A DNA stretch of 64,000 nt from Methylotuvimicrobium sp. KM2 (GCF_038051925.1 NZ_CP150634.1:2232001-2296000); one strand, 5' to 3'. Positions 35,201-44,265 are shown, numbered from the stretch's first letter. A program made the numbers and translations. Notes: generated from the sequence alone by a model not told the origin.

Positions 35201-35747
35201 GTAATAGATCGCTTGGTGGAGTCAATGCTTGTTGTAATAAAGCGGCATAGGCGTTGACCGGTACTTCGCTTTTATCGCCCGGCACGGGAAGTCCGCCCGC
35301 AACTATGTGAAAGACCCCTTTAGTTGTCCGTCGATCGTTTTGAGGATTATGCAAGACGCCTTGTAAAACACGATAGGAGTCGACATAAGCGGAGTGAAAC
35401 TCGTTATGGCGATAAGGCAGGGATAATTCCCGGGCTTGACCTTTTCGCTCGAGAATGAATGTTTCGCCGGGTAACTGAACCGAAACGTCGACGTTATTTT
35501 CGAGGAGGTAAGCGTTTAAAAAGTCTTGTATCCGTTGATCCGCTGGGCAACGGTAATTGGCCAATAGTCGGCGTTGCTGCGAATAATTCTTTAATAGACT
35601 ATCGGCGATTTTTAGATATTGCCGATCGCCTTCGGCTTCACATGTGGGTTGATTAAGTGCGGCTAGCTTAAGATTGATATGCTGTAGCCCTTCGTGTTCT
35701 TCGGCGCTATTTGGACTATTTTGGACGGGGGTGGCTGATAAGGTCAT
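32298..35747 (-). CDS. Candidate PPi-type phosphoenolpyruvate carboxykinase
   Basis: A 1149-residue soluble protein. The start at 35747 is chosen because GGAG lies seven bases upstream; the frame continues to 35858 without a good initiation signal. The most striking parts are HKPSTVSGGGKSEISKS (Lys491, a P-loop-like phosphate-binding segment) and the region FVCSLTGKSPSTTGAGSEGA followed by LTKGPFNALSTTADLNTALV. Size and these glycine-rich phosphate-binding segments fit my recollection of the pyrophosphate-dependent PEPCKs of Entamoeba and Propionibacterium (about 1150 residues), which interconvert PEP, CO2 and phosphate with oxaloacetate and PPi. This rests on memory of the family, not on a search. 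No metabolic neighbour supports it. If wrong, it is a conserved large protein of unknown function. Confidence 0.5.
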   Translation of the reverse strand: MTLSATPVQNSPNSAEEHEGLQHINLKLAALNQPTCEAEGDRQYLKIADSLLKNYSQQRRLLANYRCPADQRIQDFLNAYLLENNVDVSVQLPGETFILERKGQARELSLPYRHNEFHSAYVDSYRVLQGVLHNPQNDRRTTKGVFHIVAGGLPVPGDKSEVPVNAYAALLQQALTPPSDLLRLPFTSLQNRPATLWVSLLLRPIVRPAIEPISPVKTMETRFFAPGGLVANLDFVESIFGNAGDPFLPENDAALDIEHWTGHTGCIILAPHLVHCRKKDIGLPHYDDASERQRKDGMCWKREDELYNDGKPFKLVCRNMQGVVVTLIADNYFGYSKKEIKSQISYSANLFGDCEEEHAGGALAFPRMNLGDIYLPHGSDLDQRYSFDRLCEQLSPMIERKDEGYAVDNNFPEIIYIPAAAEINVQQQRISWLQNGRPQSLKLLAKHTYIYPNGFKVHMERHPHAPSWRLVGTLPEGTFCHKPSTVSGGGKSEISKSIAGAVISGTIFVEDFEKDMDIVETIFKHDYSTRFRDSARHGSDKRSLLSNQRTLGSVIKLLTPSVTDYSDAYNEWLEQIPQHIWAIVLIIKRFYREEWGDNWRDHFSVDVVNSYPGNELKFQGRKLIASYLRVGFDSNGAWRVFKLRQDFIASAKVQMEDDISASTVVPSKKLTGLDPDYRNSSVKLVENCEQSFFQRPDDAVHRGSDLQTERDLSGGNNFISNFQPLATQDARDLIEDIIHFEEFSEPMRKLIERAAEGQDDEFFVSSAHPRLVDGKPSQNVRYLQTRPDIADPRMRYIAEISTRLARGLNADQSVYFPVNAVLPGRRNNPQDLAAGIRPLAVYNPIHYQELPELFMDFVCSLTGKSPSTTGAGSEGALTKGPFNALSTTADLNTALVSFILCGFDGFSTAAGYIGTQRRVDHDISLLIPEIWSRLPVAERDARYLIENGHLEKLEDFEYEGRTVYASRLGYRITERFVHTNFGKVFDYPTAVFDEAMLKPETQDLAAFVDGIDNVYETQQRVALIYFQDGTINDACPPLKALLHVMAYGHYEGKTIDDPAIRDLFTRESLLASDWYRERLSIKHQRDLALWQRHRDIITERLTETENSDPSEYSKLEVKLEKTETMLAELSQPGYLESLIGTLGADWVHH

Positions 35748-35877
35748 GGTCGGCTCCGGCAAGGTTTCAGTCTGGCTGTTTTCGAGACGGCACGATTTAA
35801 TCTCGAGTGCAGGCGGTTTCTGGATAAAAATTAATAAACCGTTTAGGAATATGCACAAAATAACTTATTCAAGCAAT

Positions 35878-36020
35878 AGGCTTTGTGGCGGTTTGGTGAC
35901 TCGCTTGACAGGACGCCGTGAATACGTCCGTGTAGGCTTGACGGCGGCTATCCCTGCCGCCGACACCTGTCAATCGAGCCACCAAGTCCCCTTCCAACCG
36001 TTGTCTAAGTTATTTCATGC
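35878..36020. repeat. Repeat fragment, modules D and palindromic arm
   Basis: The stretch has an inverted pair GGTGACTCGCTTGACAGG / CACCTGTCAATCGAGCCACC enclosing 'gacgccgtgaatacgtccg' from module D and the hairpin 'gacggcggctatccctgccg'. The next bases (36003-36035) match 'ttatttcatgctcgttcctta' near 14640. From 36035 to 36397 I see only AT-rich upstream sequence of the cNMP gene. Confidence 0.5.
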
Positions 36021-36397
36021 TCGTTCCTTAGCGTTTCGACGAACTCCGGTAAGACCGGAAGTCTATCGTTTCCTGAATTAAGTTTCGACCGTGTCGAGTA
36101 TTTGAAGAATAGGTTATACGATTATTGAAAAATAAAAAAGAATTGAATCGATGTCGATTTTGCCTAAATTAATTAGGCAAGAACATTTATGATCAAATCC
36201 TAAGCCAAGTCGAAGCATTAAAGGTCTACAACACTTTCACCGGCTTGGTGAAGCCCTAAACTAACCTTTCCCCGACAGGACTCTCCTAAGCGCAGTCGAA
36301 GGGGGCTCAGGGCGAACGGTAGTTTGAGGTTCTCAACTGCTCTTTTTAGGTATAATGATAAACAGATAATCAACGCACTATTTAGTTAGGTATATCA

Positions 36398-36871
36398 GTG
36401 AATCAAACGTTAACAGAAATATTAGCCGACCCGGAATTCAAAGAAGGCGAGTCATGGTTTCGCCATGCATTCAAGGCACAGGATGTGTTGGTCAAAGAAG
36501 GCGATATCGGCAATACCTTGTTTGTAATTGAAAAGGGTAGCTTGCGGGTAACCGGACTGGTTGGCCTAGAGCAAAAAAAACAGCTTCAAGCCGGATTCTG
36601 CGATCTTAAGGAAGGCGACATTTTCGGCGAAAGTTGTCTTCATGAGATTCATCGGCGGACCGCGACCGTTACGGCGATTTCCGAAGGTTGTGCTTGGGAA
36701 ATTGTCGGTGATAAATTAAATGCGTATTTTGACAAGCATCCCGATATCGGTTATTTGTTTTATAAAAAGTTATTCGTTATTTTGACTGAACGCATGAAAA
36801 GTGCGAATCATCGCATTGAAAACCTTTTGGCCTGGGGATTAAGAGCGCATGATATCGAGCGGCATTTGTAA
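36398..36871 (+). CDS. Cyclic nucleotide-binding domain protein
   Basis: A 157-residue protein that is mostly one Crp-type cyclic-nucleotide-binding domain. The beta-barrel shows VLVKEGDIGNTLFVIEKGSL and the phosphate-binding cassette region GDIFGESCLHEIHRRTATV. There is no C-terminal DNA-binding helix-turn-helix, so it is not a Crp-like transcription factor; it may be a stand-alone sensor. The start is GTG at 36398. A MITE is inserted exactly at the stop codon (target duplication TTTGTAAA at 36865-36872), without changing the protein. Before that insertion and the island, the next gene was the DUF2905 gene now at 59706. Confidence 0.85.
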   Translation: MNQTLTEILADPEFKEGESWFRHAFKAQDVLVKEGDIGNTLFVIEKGSLRVTGLVGLEQKKQLQAGFCDLKEGDIFGESCLHEIHRRTATVTAISEGCAWEIVGDKLNAYFDKHPDIGYLFYKKLFVILTERMKSANHRIENLLAWGLRAHDIERHL

Positions 36872-36872
36872 A

Positions 36873-37316
36873 GTAATTATTCACACCCCCTATCGTTCCG
36901 ACGTAGAGCGCTCGCCGTTATACACAAGTATCGGTAAACTTCCTAAACAGAGGTCATCGTATACCTGGAAACGGTGCTGTTTGATAAATCTTGGGATATT
37001 GAACAGCAGTGGCTTCGAAATCGCGACGAAGGCGTTGCTCCCACAAGGGGCAGGATGCTCTGTGTGAGCGATCCCCTGATCGTCCCTCACCTAACGCTAG
37101 GTCAGGGAAAGTCGAGATTGTTAAGTGACAATAAATGGTATCGAGGTTTTCTGGTTCCCACGGTCCTCCGTGGGAACCCATACCTTGTCAGCCGAGGCAA
37201 GATCGGTATGCATTCCCACGCTGGAGCGGTGGGAACAAGGAAAACGGTAATTTTTGACTTATGTATAACGTTGAGCGCTCCGGCGTGGGAACGATAATTT
37301 CCGGGGGACTGAATAG
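36873..37316. repeat. MITE family G copy 3, left part, cut by IS701
   Basis: The left end GTAATTATTCA begins at 36873, preceded by TTTGTAAA. The core is an element E copy (36891-37292) with GTTATACACAAGT / ACTTATGTATAAC ends. The right end CTGAATAGTTAC is split by the IS701 copy: 'ctgaatag' ends at 37316, and the last four bases TTAC lie at 59660-59663, followed by TTTGTAAA at 59664-59671. The two TTTGTAAA repeats form a perfect 8-bp target duplication, now 22.8 kb apart. Confidence 0.85.
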
Positions 37317-38856
37317 TTCGACTTTGTCATGTTTAAGTATTTGAATACTATATAAATATAGTATAATGCACGCATTATCGCAGAGCGATGAAAACAGGGC
37401 AACAGGATGATTTACAAACCACTCGACTAACGAAACATTCAACGGGATTCAAGATGACAAAGCACTCTTCTCGCTTTGTCAGTCCTTAGATTCGTTTATC
37501 GGAACGTTTCAAGATTTATTTCGTTCCGGGAATCATAACGTATTCAAGCAAGCCGGCCATTACATCAAAGGCTTATTCCAAGCTAACAAACGTAACATGG
37601 AGCGGATGGCCGAGGTGGTTCCGGACTCTGACGACCAGGCCCTGCAAAATTTTCTCACGCATTCCAGTTGGCTCGCCCGTCCGGTCATGGATCGCGCGGC
37701 CCTGGCAGCCGATCAATGCTTCGAGGGCGCCGAAGGCACCGCGCTCATTATCGATGAGTCGGGCTTTGCCAAAAGCGGAAAGCATTCGGTTGGCGTGGCT
37801 CGCCAATGGAACGGTCGATTGGGTAAGGTCGATAATTGCCAAGTGGGCGTTTTCGGCGCTTTAGGTAAAGGCGATCGCGTCGCATTAATCGATGCCCGCT
37901 TGTATTTGCCTCATGCCTGGACCGATGACGCAGAACGGTGCGAGAAGGCCGATGTACCGCGCGACTGTCGAAGTTATCGCACCAAGCCGGAATTGGCGCT
38001 TGAGATCGTACAGCATGCGCGGTCGATCGGCGTTCGCTTCGACTGGGTCGGCTTCGATGGCCTCTACGGTAACGCGCCCCATCTACTTCGTGCGCTGGAT
38101 GCCGATGGCGAGCGCTTCATGGCCGATGTTCACAAAGATCAACAGATCTATGTGGACGATCCCCAACCCTATTTGCCGGAACGCAAGCAAGGCAAAGGAA
38201 GACCTATCACTCGCTACCAGAGCCAAGCGCAAGCCATTCAAGCCCAAGAATGGGCCGCGCAACAGCCAGAACCGGCTTGGCAACGGCTGACGCTACGAGA
38301 TACCTGTCGAGGATCGCTGACGATTGAGGTCCTCCACCAACGGGTTTGGCTTTGGGAGGCCGGCAGCGATACGGCTTATCAGTGGCATTTATTGGTCCGT
38401 CGGGAGCTCGATTCGCCGGACGAGATCAAATACAGCTTGAGCAACGCGCCGGCACAAACGGCAGTGTCTACCTTGGCGCATCAACAGGCGCAGCGATATT
38501 GGGTCGAACGAGCTTTTCAGGATCACAAAAGCCATATCGGTCTGGCGCACTATCAAGCCCGAAAATGGCAATCCTGGCATCGACACATGGCGCTCGCCAT
38601 GATAGCCGGCTTGTTCATGTTGCAGCAACGCATGACTCATGAGGAAAGCTATCCGCTATTGAGCTGCTATGACATACAAATACTCTTAGCCAAAAGCTTG
38701 CCGAACAAGCAAACCGACTTCGCTGTGTTACTCGCTCAAGTGAAAGAGCGCCACCGTCGGCGCTTATCGGCTATCAGATCAGCCAGCAAGAAAAACGAAA
38801 CTGTCCAAAATGAGTAAGTGGGTGACTTTTAATACAAACAACATGACAAAGTCGAA
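37317..38856 (+). mobile_element. IS701-family insertion sequence, copy 1
   Basis: A 1540-bp element with 17-bp terminal inverted repeats TTCGACTTTGTCATGTT. The left flank is ATAG (37313-37316) and the right flank is TTAA (38857-38860), so it has no duplication of its own. ATAG recurs right of copy 2 and TTAA left of copy 2. It is nearly identical to copy 2 at 58116-59655, differing at scattered bases, and lies in the same orientation. Confidence 0.93.
37597..38817 (+). CDS. IS701-family DDE transposase, copy 1
   Basis: A 406-residue transposase with the IS701-type DDE core: IIDESGFAKSGKHSVGVARQ carries the first Asp, FDWVGFDGLYGN the second, and YWVERAFQDHKSHIGLAHYQ the Glu. The annotated ATG at 37597 probably misses the true N-terminus. 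The frame stays open back to 37411 with family-like sequence (DDKALFSLCQSLDSFIGTFQ, then HYIKGLFQANKRN) but has no ATG there. A 33-codon ORF (MKTGQQDDLQTTRL) starts at 37388 one frame over, so the intact protein may need a -1 shift or a non-ATG start. Confidence 0.9.
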   Translation: MERMAEVVPDSDDQALQNFLTHSSWLARPVMDRAALAADQCFEGAEGTALIIDESGFAKSGKHSVGVARQWNGRLGKVDNCQVGVFGALGKGDRVALIDARLYLPHAWTDDAERCEKADVPRDCRSYRTKPELALEIVQHARSIGVRFDWVGFDGLYGNAPHLLRALDADGERFMADVHKDQQIYVDDPQPYLPERKQGKGRPITRYQSQAQAIQAQEWAAQQPEPAWQRLTLRDTCRGSLTIEVLHQRVWLWEAGSDTAYQWHLLVRRELDSPDEIKYSLSNAPAQTAVSTLAHQQAQRYWVERAFQDHKSHIGLAHYQARKWQSWHRHMALAMIAGLFMLQQRMTHEESYPLLSCYDIQILLAKSLPNKQTDFAVLLAQVKERHRRRLSAIRSASKKNETVQNE

Positions 38857-38942
38857 TTAATCAGGTCGCTCATTTTCTCTCCTTGGTTGCCGTATTGTAC
38901 GGCTATGAAAATAAGCGGTTACACGAATTTATTTACACCCCC
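38857..38942. mobile_element. IS256-family element, detached right end
   Basis: These 86 bases end with the inverse of GGGGGTGTAAATAAATTCG, which continues as TGTAACCGC and closely matches the IS256-type end at 56871 (GAGGGTGTAAAAATATCCG, then TGTAAACCGC). The segment starts with TTAA, the 4-bp duplication of the IS701 element. It supplies exactly the upstream end missing from the IS256 transposase gene at 56902-58089, which lies next to the other IS701 copy 19 kb away. Confidence 0.85.
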
Positions 38943-39499
38943 GCGATTACCTGTTGGCGCTTAAAGGTAACCAAAGCAGCCTGCATGAGGATGTCCGTCT
39001 GCATTTTGAACAAACCGCTCCCGCATCACTTGTCCGCATGACCTGTGCCGAAAGTGTTGATAAAGGCCACGGGCGCATTGAGGTCCGGCAGTGTCGGATG
39101 AGCACTGATATTGACTGGCTTAGGGGACGTCATCCGGAGTGGAAAAATCTGGGCAGCATTGTCGCGATTGACAGTGAGCGACTCATCGGCGATACGACGA
39201 CCCGAGAAACCCGTTACTTTATCAGTAGTTCATTAGTCTCGGCATCGCGGATGCTGGCCGCCGTGCGTTTACACTGGGGTATCGAAAACCAGTTGCATTG
39301 GGTGCTGGACATGTCTTTCGGCGAAGATCAAAGTCGCATACGCAAAGATAATGCGCCAGCCAATATCGGCATTATCCGTCACGCCGCGTTGAATATGATA
39401 CGACAGGTCCCAAAAAATCGGGTGTCCATCAAGCGTATGCGTAAAGCGGCTGGTTGGGATGATTCTGTCTTAACGGATATTTTGGCTCAAGTTTTTTAA
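38943..39499 (+). pseudogene. ISAs1-family transposase, 5'-truncated
   Basis: Only the C-terminal part of an ISAs1 (H-repeat type) transposase remains. The frame enters at RDYLLALKGNQ directly after the IS256 end and continues with DKGHGRIEVRQCRM, LHWGIENQLHWVLDMSFGED and NIGIIRHAALNMIRQ to a stop at 39499. The N-terminal half is absent from the window. It was probably cut when the IS256 element inserted and adjacent DNA was lost, since the other side of the IS256 element shows no ISAs1 sequence. Confidence 0.85.
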
Positions 39500-39566
39500 T
39501 GAGGTGGCCCTGTCAATTTTTACAACAGCCGTTGCTTTCAGGTAACGGGTGATTGCTCTAGACTAT

Positions 39567-40757
39567 TCAATGCAAACGAGCCTTGAGCAACGGCCTTAGC
39601 AGATAATTGAGTACTGTCCGCTTGCCGCTCTGAATATCCACCTCAGCGATCATGCCAGGCTTGATTGGCAGAATCTCGTCGCCCTTCTTCAAATAGTTGG
39701 TTTCTGTTCTAATCAATATTTTATAAAAAGATTCCTTGCCGCGGATCGTTTCCTCTTCAATGGTATCGGGGCTGATTTGCTCCAGAGTGCCTGAGAGATC
39801 ACCGTAAACAGTATAGTCATAGGCGGTAATCTTGACCTGTGCCGGCATGCCCGGCACCAAAAAGGCCACATCCCGGGGTTTTACTTTAGCCTCGACCAAT
39901 AGCTGCTCGTCAATTGGAGTAATCTCCATAATGGGTTCACCCGGCTGAATGACGCCACCCCGAGTAGTAATCAGGATATCATTGACAAGCCCCTTGACCG
40001 GCGAAAGTATCTGTGTACGACTCAACTGGTCCTTGCGCTGCAACAGATTTTGTTCGAGTTCGCTGAGTTCGGCTTTTTTATTGGCCAATTCAGTATAAGC
40101 ATCCTGAAAATAGGCGCTATTGACTTCAGACAGTTTCCCATTCAGTGAAGCTATTTCCTTCCTCAAACGCAAGGCTTCCATTTCGCTGGCGGCGCGGGAG
40201 GCCACCAACGGCTCGATGACACGCAATTGTTTGCGTGCCAACTCCAGTTCGGAGCGAAGCGAATGAATAGCCTCTTGATGCTTTTCACGGCGTGCCTTGA
40301 ACAAAGCAATTTCAGTGGCGGTAATATGGCTGTTGGCAGGGATGTTATGTGGAAAATCGATCTTACTCTTGTTCAGGGTCTCGGCTTCCAATCGCGCGAT
40401 GGCGGCCGTCAAGGCTTCCGAATGGCTCTTGCTCTCCATATAGGCTGAATTGAATCGAGTATTATCCAGCTTGACCAGCAGATGCCCCGCCTCGACCAGG
40501 TCGCCTTCCTTAACCATCAATTGCTCGAGGATGCCGCCTTCAAGGCTCTGGATCTTCTGGATACGACTGTATGGCACGACCCGGCCTTCGCCGCGTGTCA
40601 CTTCATCGAGTTCGGCCCAGCTTGCCCACGCAACGAAGCTCACGATGCTGAATAAACAGGTCCAGAGAATTGGTCTTGCGGAAGGATGCTCCATGGCGTG
40701 CTGCGGGTCACCGAGCGAGCGCAGCAGTGCGTACTCGGAGGGTCTGTCAGCTTTCAT
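39567..40757 (-). CDS. Type I secretion membrane fusion protein, HlyD/LapC family
   Basis: A 396-residue periplasmic adaptor anchored by one transmembrane helix (about 29-50). A first lipoyl half-motif lies at about 70-100, then coiled-coil hairpin segments (about 105-260), the second lipoyl half (SPVKGLVNDILITTRGGVIQ) and the beta-barrel C-terminus. It joins the ABC exporter to the TolC-type channel. It is the last gene of the adhesin operon; its start overlaps the exporter stop (ATGA). The next DNA downstream is the ISAs1 fragment, so the operon ends near the edge of the island. Confidence 0.93.
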   Translation of the reverse strand: MKADRPSEYALLRSLGDPQHAMEHPSARPILWTCLFSIVSFVAWASWAELDEVTRGEGRVVPYSRIQKIQSLEGGILEQLMVKEGDLVEAGHLLVKLDNTRFNSAYMESKSHSEALTAAIARLEAETLNKSKIDFPHNIPANSHITATEIALFKARREKHQEAIHSLRSELELARKQLRVIEPLVASRAASEMEALRLRKEIASLNGKLSEVNSAYFQDAYTELANKKAELSELEQNLLQRKDQLSRTQILSPVKGLVNDILITTRGGVIQPGEPIMEITPIDEQLLVEAKVKPRDVAFLVPGMPAQVKITAYDYTVYGDLSGTLEQISPDTIEEETIRGKESFYKILIRTETNYLKKGDEILPIKPGMIAEVDIQSGKRTVLNYLLRPLLKARLH

Positions 40758-42913
40758 TGCGCGCTCTCCGTTACTTTCACCTGGTTGCCGCTGACGATGC
40801 TGCTCAGAGGACCGTCCATGACCACACGCCCCTGGCGCAGAACCAGCGCGCGTTCGGTCAAGGCCAATAAGGCTCGCTTATGCGTGGACAGTATGAGCGT
40901 GCGCCCTTTCAGCCAGGTCTGCAGATACTGGATCACGCGTGCTTCGTTTTCATTGTCGAACGCCGCGGTGGGCTCATCCAGCAGGACAATACGCGGGTCC
41001 TGTAACAGCAGCCGAGCAAGCGCTATAGCCTGCCGTTGTCCGCCGGACACACTGTTATTGCCCTCGATCAGCATATCCAGGCCCAACGGATGAGCCCGGA
41101 CAAAGGCGCCCAGGCCCACACCGTCCAAAGCCTCAAACAGTTCATCGTCCGTCTGGCCGGCATTGTCCAGAATCAGGTTGTCTCGCAATGTACCGTAAAA
41201 CAGCGCGGTATCCTGGGGTAGATAGCCGATTGCCTGGCGCAGATCCGCCGGATCGATCTGGCCGATGCTGAGATCGTCGAGCAGGATTCGCCCTTCGGTG
41301 GCCGTAGTCAATCCGGCGAGCAAGCGCAATAAGGTGGATTTGCCCGCGCCATTGCCGCCAAGCAGCGCCACGCGTGTTCCCGGCAGGAATTCCAGTTGGG
41401 GAATATTCAGCGCCGGCGGGCCGTCCGATTGATAGTGCAAACGGACTTCCTCGAGCCGGTAGTGTCCCCGCAGAGCTTGGTTGCGAGCGAAGCTGCGGCC
41501 ATGCGGGCGCTCAACCGGCGCAGCCATTAAACTATCCAGCCCTTCCATGGCCACTTTCACATGCTGCCAGCGGGCCAGAATGCCGGCCAATTGTGCGATG
41601 GGCGCGATAGTGCGCGAAGCTAAAATCGAACAGGCAAACAGTGCGCCGACGGTCATTTCGCCAGCACTGATCTGATATACGCCAACGATTATCACCCCGA
41701 CATAACAAAATTGTTGCGTCATGGATGCCGCATAGCTAAGCAATGTGGTGATGCTGCGCGCCTTGATCTCCTGGCTGGAGAGTTCAGCGGTGAGATTTTC
41801 CCATTTCTGCAGCAAGCGCCCCTCGGCCCGGCTAGCCTTGATGGTTTCCAGATTCTCGATAGCCTCCAGCAGAACGCCGTTCTTGATGGCACCTTCATGC
41901 AAATGCTGACGAGACAATCTAGCCAGGACGGGCTGGGCGAGCAACCCCGGCAACAGCATCAGCCAGACCGCCACAAACGGAACCCAAACCACGGGACCGC
42001 CGATCAGAAAAATCACGCCCATGAACAGCAGGACAAACGGCATATCACTGATAGCGGAGATCGTGGTCGAGGTCATGAACTCGCGCACCGACTCGAACTC
42101 GCGCACCTGGCTGCTGAAAGCGCCCATCGAAGCCGGTTTGGACTGTAGACGTATCTGGAGAACCTGCTCGAACAAACGGGAAGACAACAGCAGATCCAGC
42201 CGTTTGCCGGTGGCATCCAGCATGTGGACTCTTAAATTCCGCAGCACAAATTCCAGAACGATAGCCACGGTCACGCCGCTGGCGAGTATCCACAAGGTAT
42301 CAAACGCATCGTTCGGCACCACCCGGTCATAGACTTGCATGCCGAATAGTGCGGCGGAAATAGCGAGCAGATTGCCCATCAGTGCGGCTAACCCAGCGGT
42401 ACAGTAATCTCGCCAGTTCGCCTTGACGGGGCCTTTCAGCCAGTGCTCCTTCTCTTCAAGGGCAAAATTGCCCGCACGCTCATCGCGACGATAACGGGGG
42501 CGAGCGAACAGAGCGGTGCCACTGTACAAGCCATTCAGTTCGTCCAGACTCATGCGCTGCTCGCCGCCATTGCTCTCCGGATCGAGCAAAAGCGCCTGAT
42601 CCGCGCGGTATTCGACCAGCAGCAAGCAGCGCCCATCCTGCAGCAATAACAATGCCGGCAACAATCTGGCACTGATGTCCTGGAGCGGATACTTCATGAC
42701 ACGCGCGGTGATGCCGGCCCGGCGCAAGGCGCGGGGAGCCAGCCCAAGCGGCAGACGCCCCTGCTCCAAAGCCAGCCCTTCCCCAAGCTCGGCAATGCTG
42801 ACTGTATGGCCGAAGTGGCGGCAGAGCAAAACCAGCCCATCGCGTAGAGGATCTTCTGCCCTCATGCTCTGGGCTTTAGGGCTAGGGGTAACAAGTTCGT
42901 GATTATCTTTCAT
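40754..42913 (-). CDS. Type I secretion ABC exporter, LapB/LssB family
   Basis: A 719-residue inner-membrane exporter with fused permease and ATPase. Residues about 20-140 form a C39 peptidase-like domain that lacks the catalytic Cys (DPLRDGLVLLCRHFG), hence a degenerate substrate-docking domain rather than a protease, as in exporters of RTX adhesins. Transmembrane segments span about 165-440. The ATPase has Walker A GGNGAGKST (Lys525), signature SGGQRQ and Walker B IVLLDEP (Asp646, Glu647). The gene overlaps the TolC-like gene upstream and the HlyD gene downstream by four bases each, so stoichiometric expression is likely. The cargo is almost certainly the giant adhesin encoded first in the operon. 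Confidence 0.95.
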   Translation of the reverse strand: MKDNHELVTPSPKAQSMRAEDPLRDGLVLLCRHFGHTVSIAELGEGLALEQGRLPLGLAPRALRRAGITARVMKYPLQDISARLLPALLLLQDGRCLLLVEYRADQALLLDPESNGGEQRMSLDELNGLYSGTALFARPRYRRDERAGNFALEEKEHWLKGPVKANWRDYCTAGLAALMGNLLAISAALFGMQVYDRVVPNDAFDTLWILASGVTVAIVLEFVLRNLRVHMLDATGKRLDLLLSSRLFEQVLQIRLQSKPASMGAFSSQVREFESVREFMTSTTISAISDMPFVLLFMGVIFLIGGPVVWVPFVAVWLMLLPGLLAQPVLARLSRQHLHEGAIKNGVLLEAIENLETIKASRAEGRLLQKWENLTAELSSQEIKARSITTLLSYAASMTQQFCYVGVIIVGVYQISAGEMTVGALFACSILASRTIAPIAQLAGILARWQHVKVAMEGLDSLMAAPVERPHGRSFARNQALRGHYRLEEVRLHYQSDGPPALNIPQLEFLPGTRVALLGGNGAGKSTLLRLLAGLTTATEGRILLDDLSIGQIDPADLRQAIGYLPQDTALFYGTLRDNLILDNAGQTDDELFEALDGVGLGAFVRAHPLGLDMLIEGNNSVSGGQRQAIALARLLLQDPRIVLLDEPTAAFDNENEARVIQYLQTWLKGRTLILSTHKRALLALTERALVLRQGRVVMDGPLSSIVSGNQVKVTESAQ

Positions 42914-44265
42914 TGAATGACCGTTTCAGGCAAGCGCCCTTCCAGCAAAGGTACCAACTGCCCCAACTGAGCGGCGGCCCGGTATTGCACTCGCTTGCGC
43001 TCGTATTGTAGATTGACTAATTGACGTTCCGCTTCGAAGCGTTCCTGATGGATGTTGATCAGTTCGATCATAGTGCGCAAGCCGACGACGAACTGCTCTT
43101 GATACACTCCGCTGACATCTCTACTGTTTTTTATTTGCTCATTAAGCGCTCGCTCGCGATCCATCAAAGCGGATTCATTCTCGAGCAAAGTCAGAATCTT
43201 ACGGCGAATATCGCGCTGTTTGGCGCCCAGATCCCACTTGGCGGCCTCGACACGCTGACGAGCGGCGTCAGCGCGCTGGAAATTGGACAAGCCCTGAAAG
43301 GGGTCCATCCTGATGCGCAAAGAGATCATCTGGTCATCGGTCATTTCCCCGCCGATCGGACGACGCGTGGCCGAGCCTTCCAAATCCAGCTGTGGAAGCA
43401 GCCTCGCATCGGCTTCATGCACCTTGGCTTCCTCGATGGCCTGCTGCTCCTTGGCCTGGCGGTAAATCGGCGAATCCATAATAGCGCTCTCCAGCTCATC
43501 CTTATTTTTCAGTCTTTGGGAATACGCTTCAAGAGCCGGCTCATCCAGAGTCTCTGTTGGATCTCCAATCAGTTCCTGATATTGCTGCTTCGCATTCTGC
43601 AAATTCCCTTGCTCTATCGCCAGCTGCTCACGGGCTCTAGCCAGCTCCAGGCCGACCCTGCCCTGCTCGCTTCGATCCTGATAACCTGCATCGCTGCGCT
43701 GCTGGCTTAATTTATTCAGTTCTTCCAGACGTTCGATATGGCTACGCACCACCTCAATCCGCCGTTCATACGCCAGCACATCCAGATAGATTTCGCTGAT
43801 ATCCAAAGCCGCGTCCTCCCGCATTATCAGAAGAGACTCGGTCTGCTGCCGCAGATTTGCTGAAGCGCTATCGACCTGGCTTTCCACCCGTCCCCAGTCA
43901 TACAGCATCTGCGTGGCGACGATATTGTAATTGAAGCCCAAATTACTCCTCATGCTTTGCGTCGGGCCAATCGACGCTTCCAGTTTGGGATAATAGCCGG
44001 CTTCGGCGATATCGACTTCGGTCGTGGCCTGATCCACTTTAGCCATCGCCGATTTCACTTCCGGATGGTTAGCCAGGCCCAGATGCACCGCGTCCGCCAG
44101 GCTGATCGCGCCGGCCGGTTTTAATGGCGCCAGTAACAAGAAAACACCAAGAGCCAGGCAATGACTCACCTTGCTCCTGGTCATGATCGATGGCGGATTG
44201 CTGGAAAGAACCGCCGTAGCGATCCGGCGGTTCCTTTCAAACGTAATGTTTTCTATGTTTGCCAC
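42910..44265 (-). CDS. TolC-family outer membrane channel of the type I system
   Basis: A 451-residue outer membrane factor of the LapE/AggA-like TolC group. After an N-terminal signal region (hydrophobic stretch CLALGVFLLLAPLKPAGA) come two TolC repeats rich in coiled-coil sequence, with LADAVHLGLANHPEVKSA and GYYPKLEASIG typical of the first. The frame opens with GTG at 44265, two bases after the adhesin stop; an internal ATG at 44184 (MTRSKVSHC) would place the signal peptide more normally and is a real alternative. It provides the exit channel for the adhesin. Confidence 0.92.
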   Translation of the reverse strand: MANIENITFERNRRIATAVLSSNPPSIMTRSKVSHCLALGVFLLLAPLKPAGAISLADAVHLGLANHPEVKSAMAKVDQATTEVDIAEAGYYPKLEASIGPTQSMRSNLGFNYNIVATQMLYDWGRVESQVDSASANLRQQTESLLIMREDAALDISEIYLDVLAYERRIEVVRSHIERLEELNKLSQQRSDAGYQDRSEQGRVGLELARAREQLAIEQGNLQNAKQQYQELIGDPTETLDEPALEAYSQRLKNKDELESAIMDSPIYRQAKEQQAIEEAKVHEADARLLPQLDLEGSATRRPIGGEMTDDQMISLRIRMDPFQGLSNFQRADAARQRVEAAKWDLGAKQRDIRRKILTLLENESALMDRERALNEQIKNSRDVSGVYQEQFVVGLRTMIELINIHQERFEAERQLVNLQYERKRVQYRAAAQLGQLVPLLEGRLPETVIQ

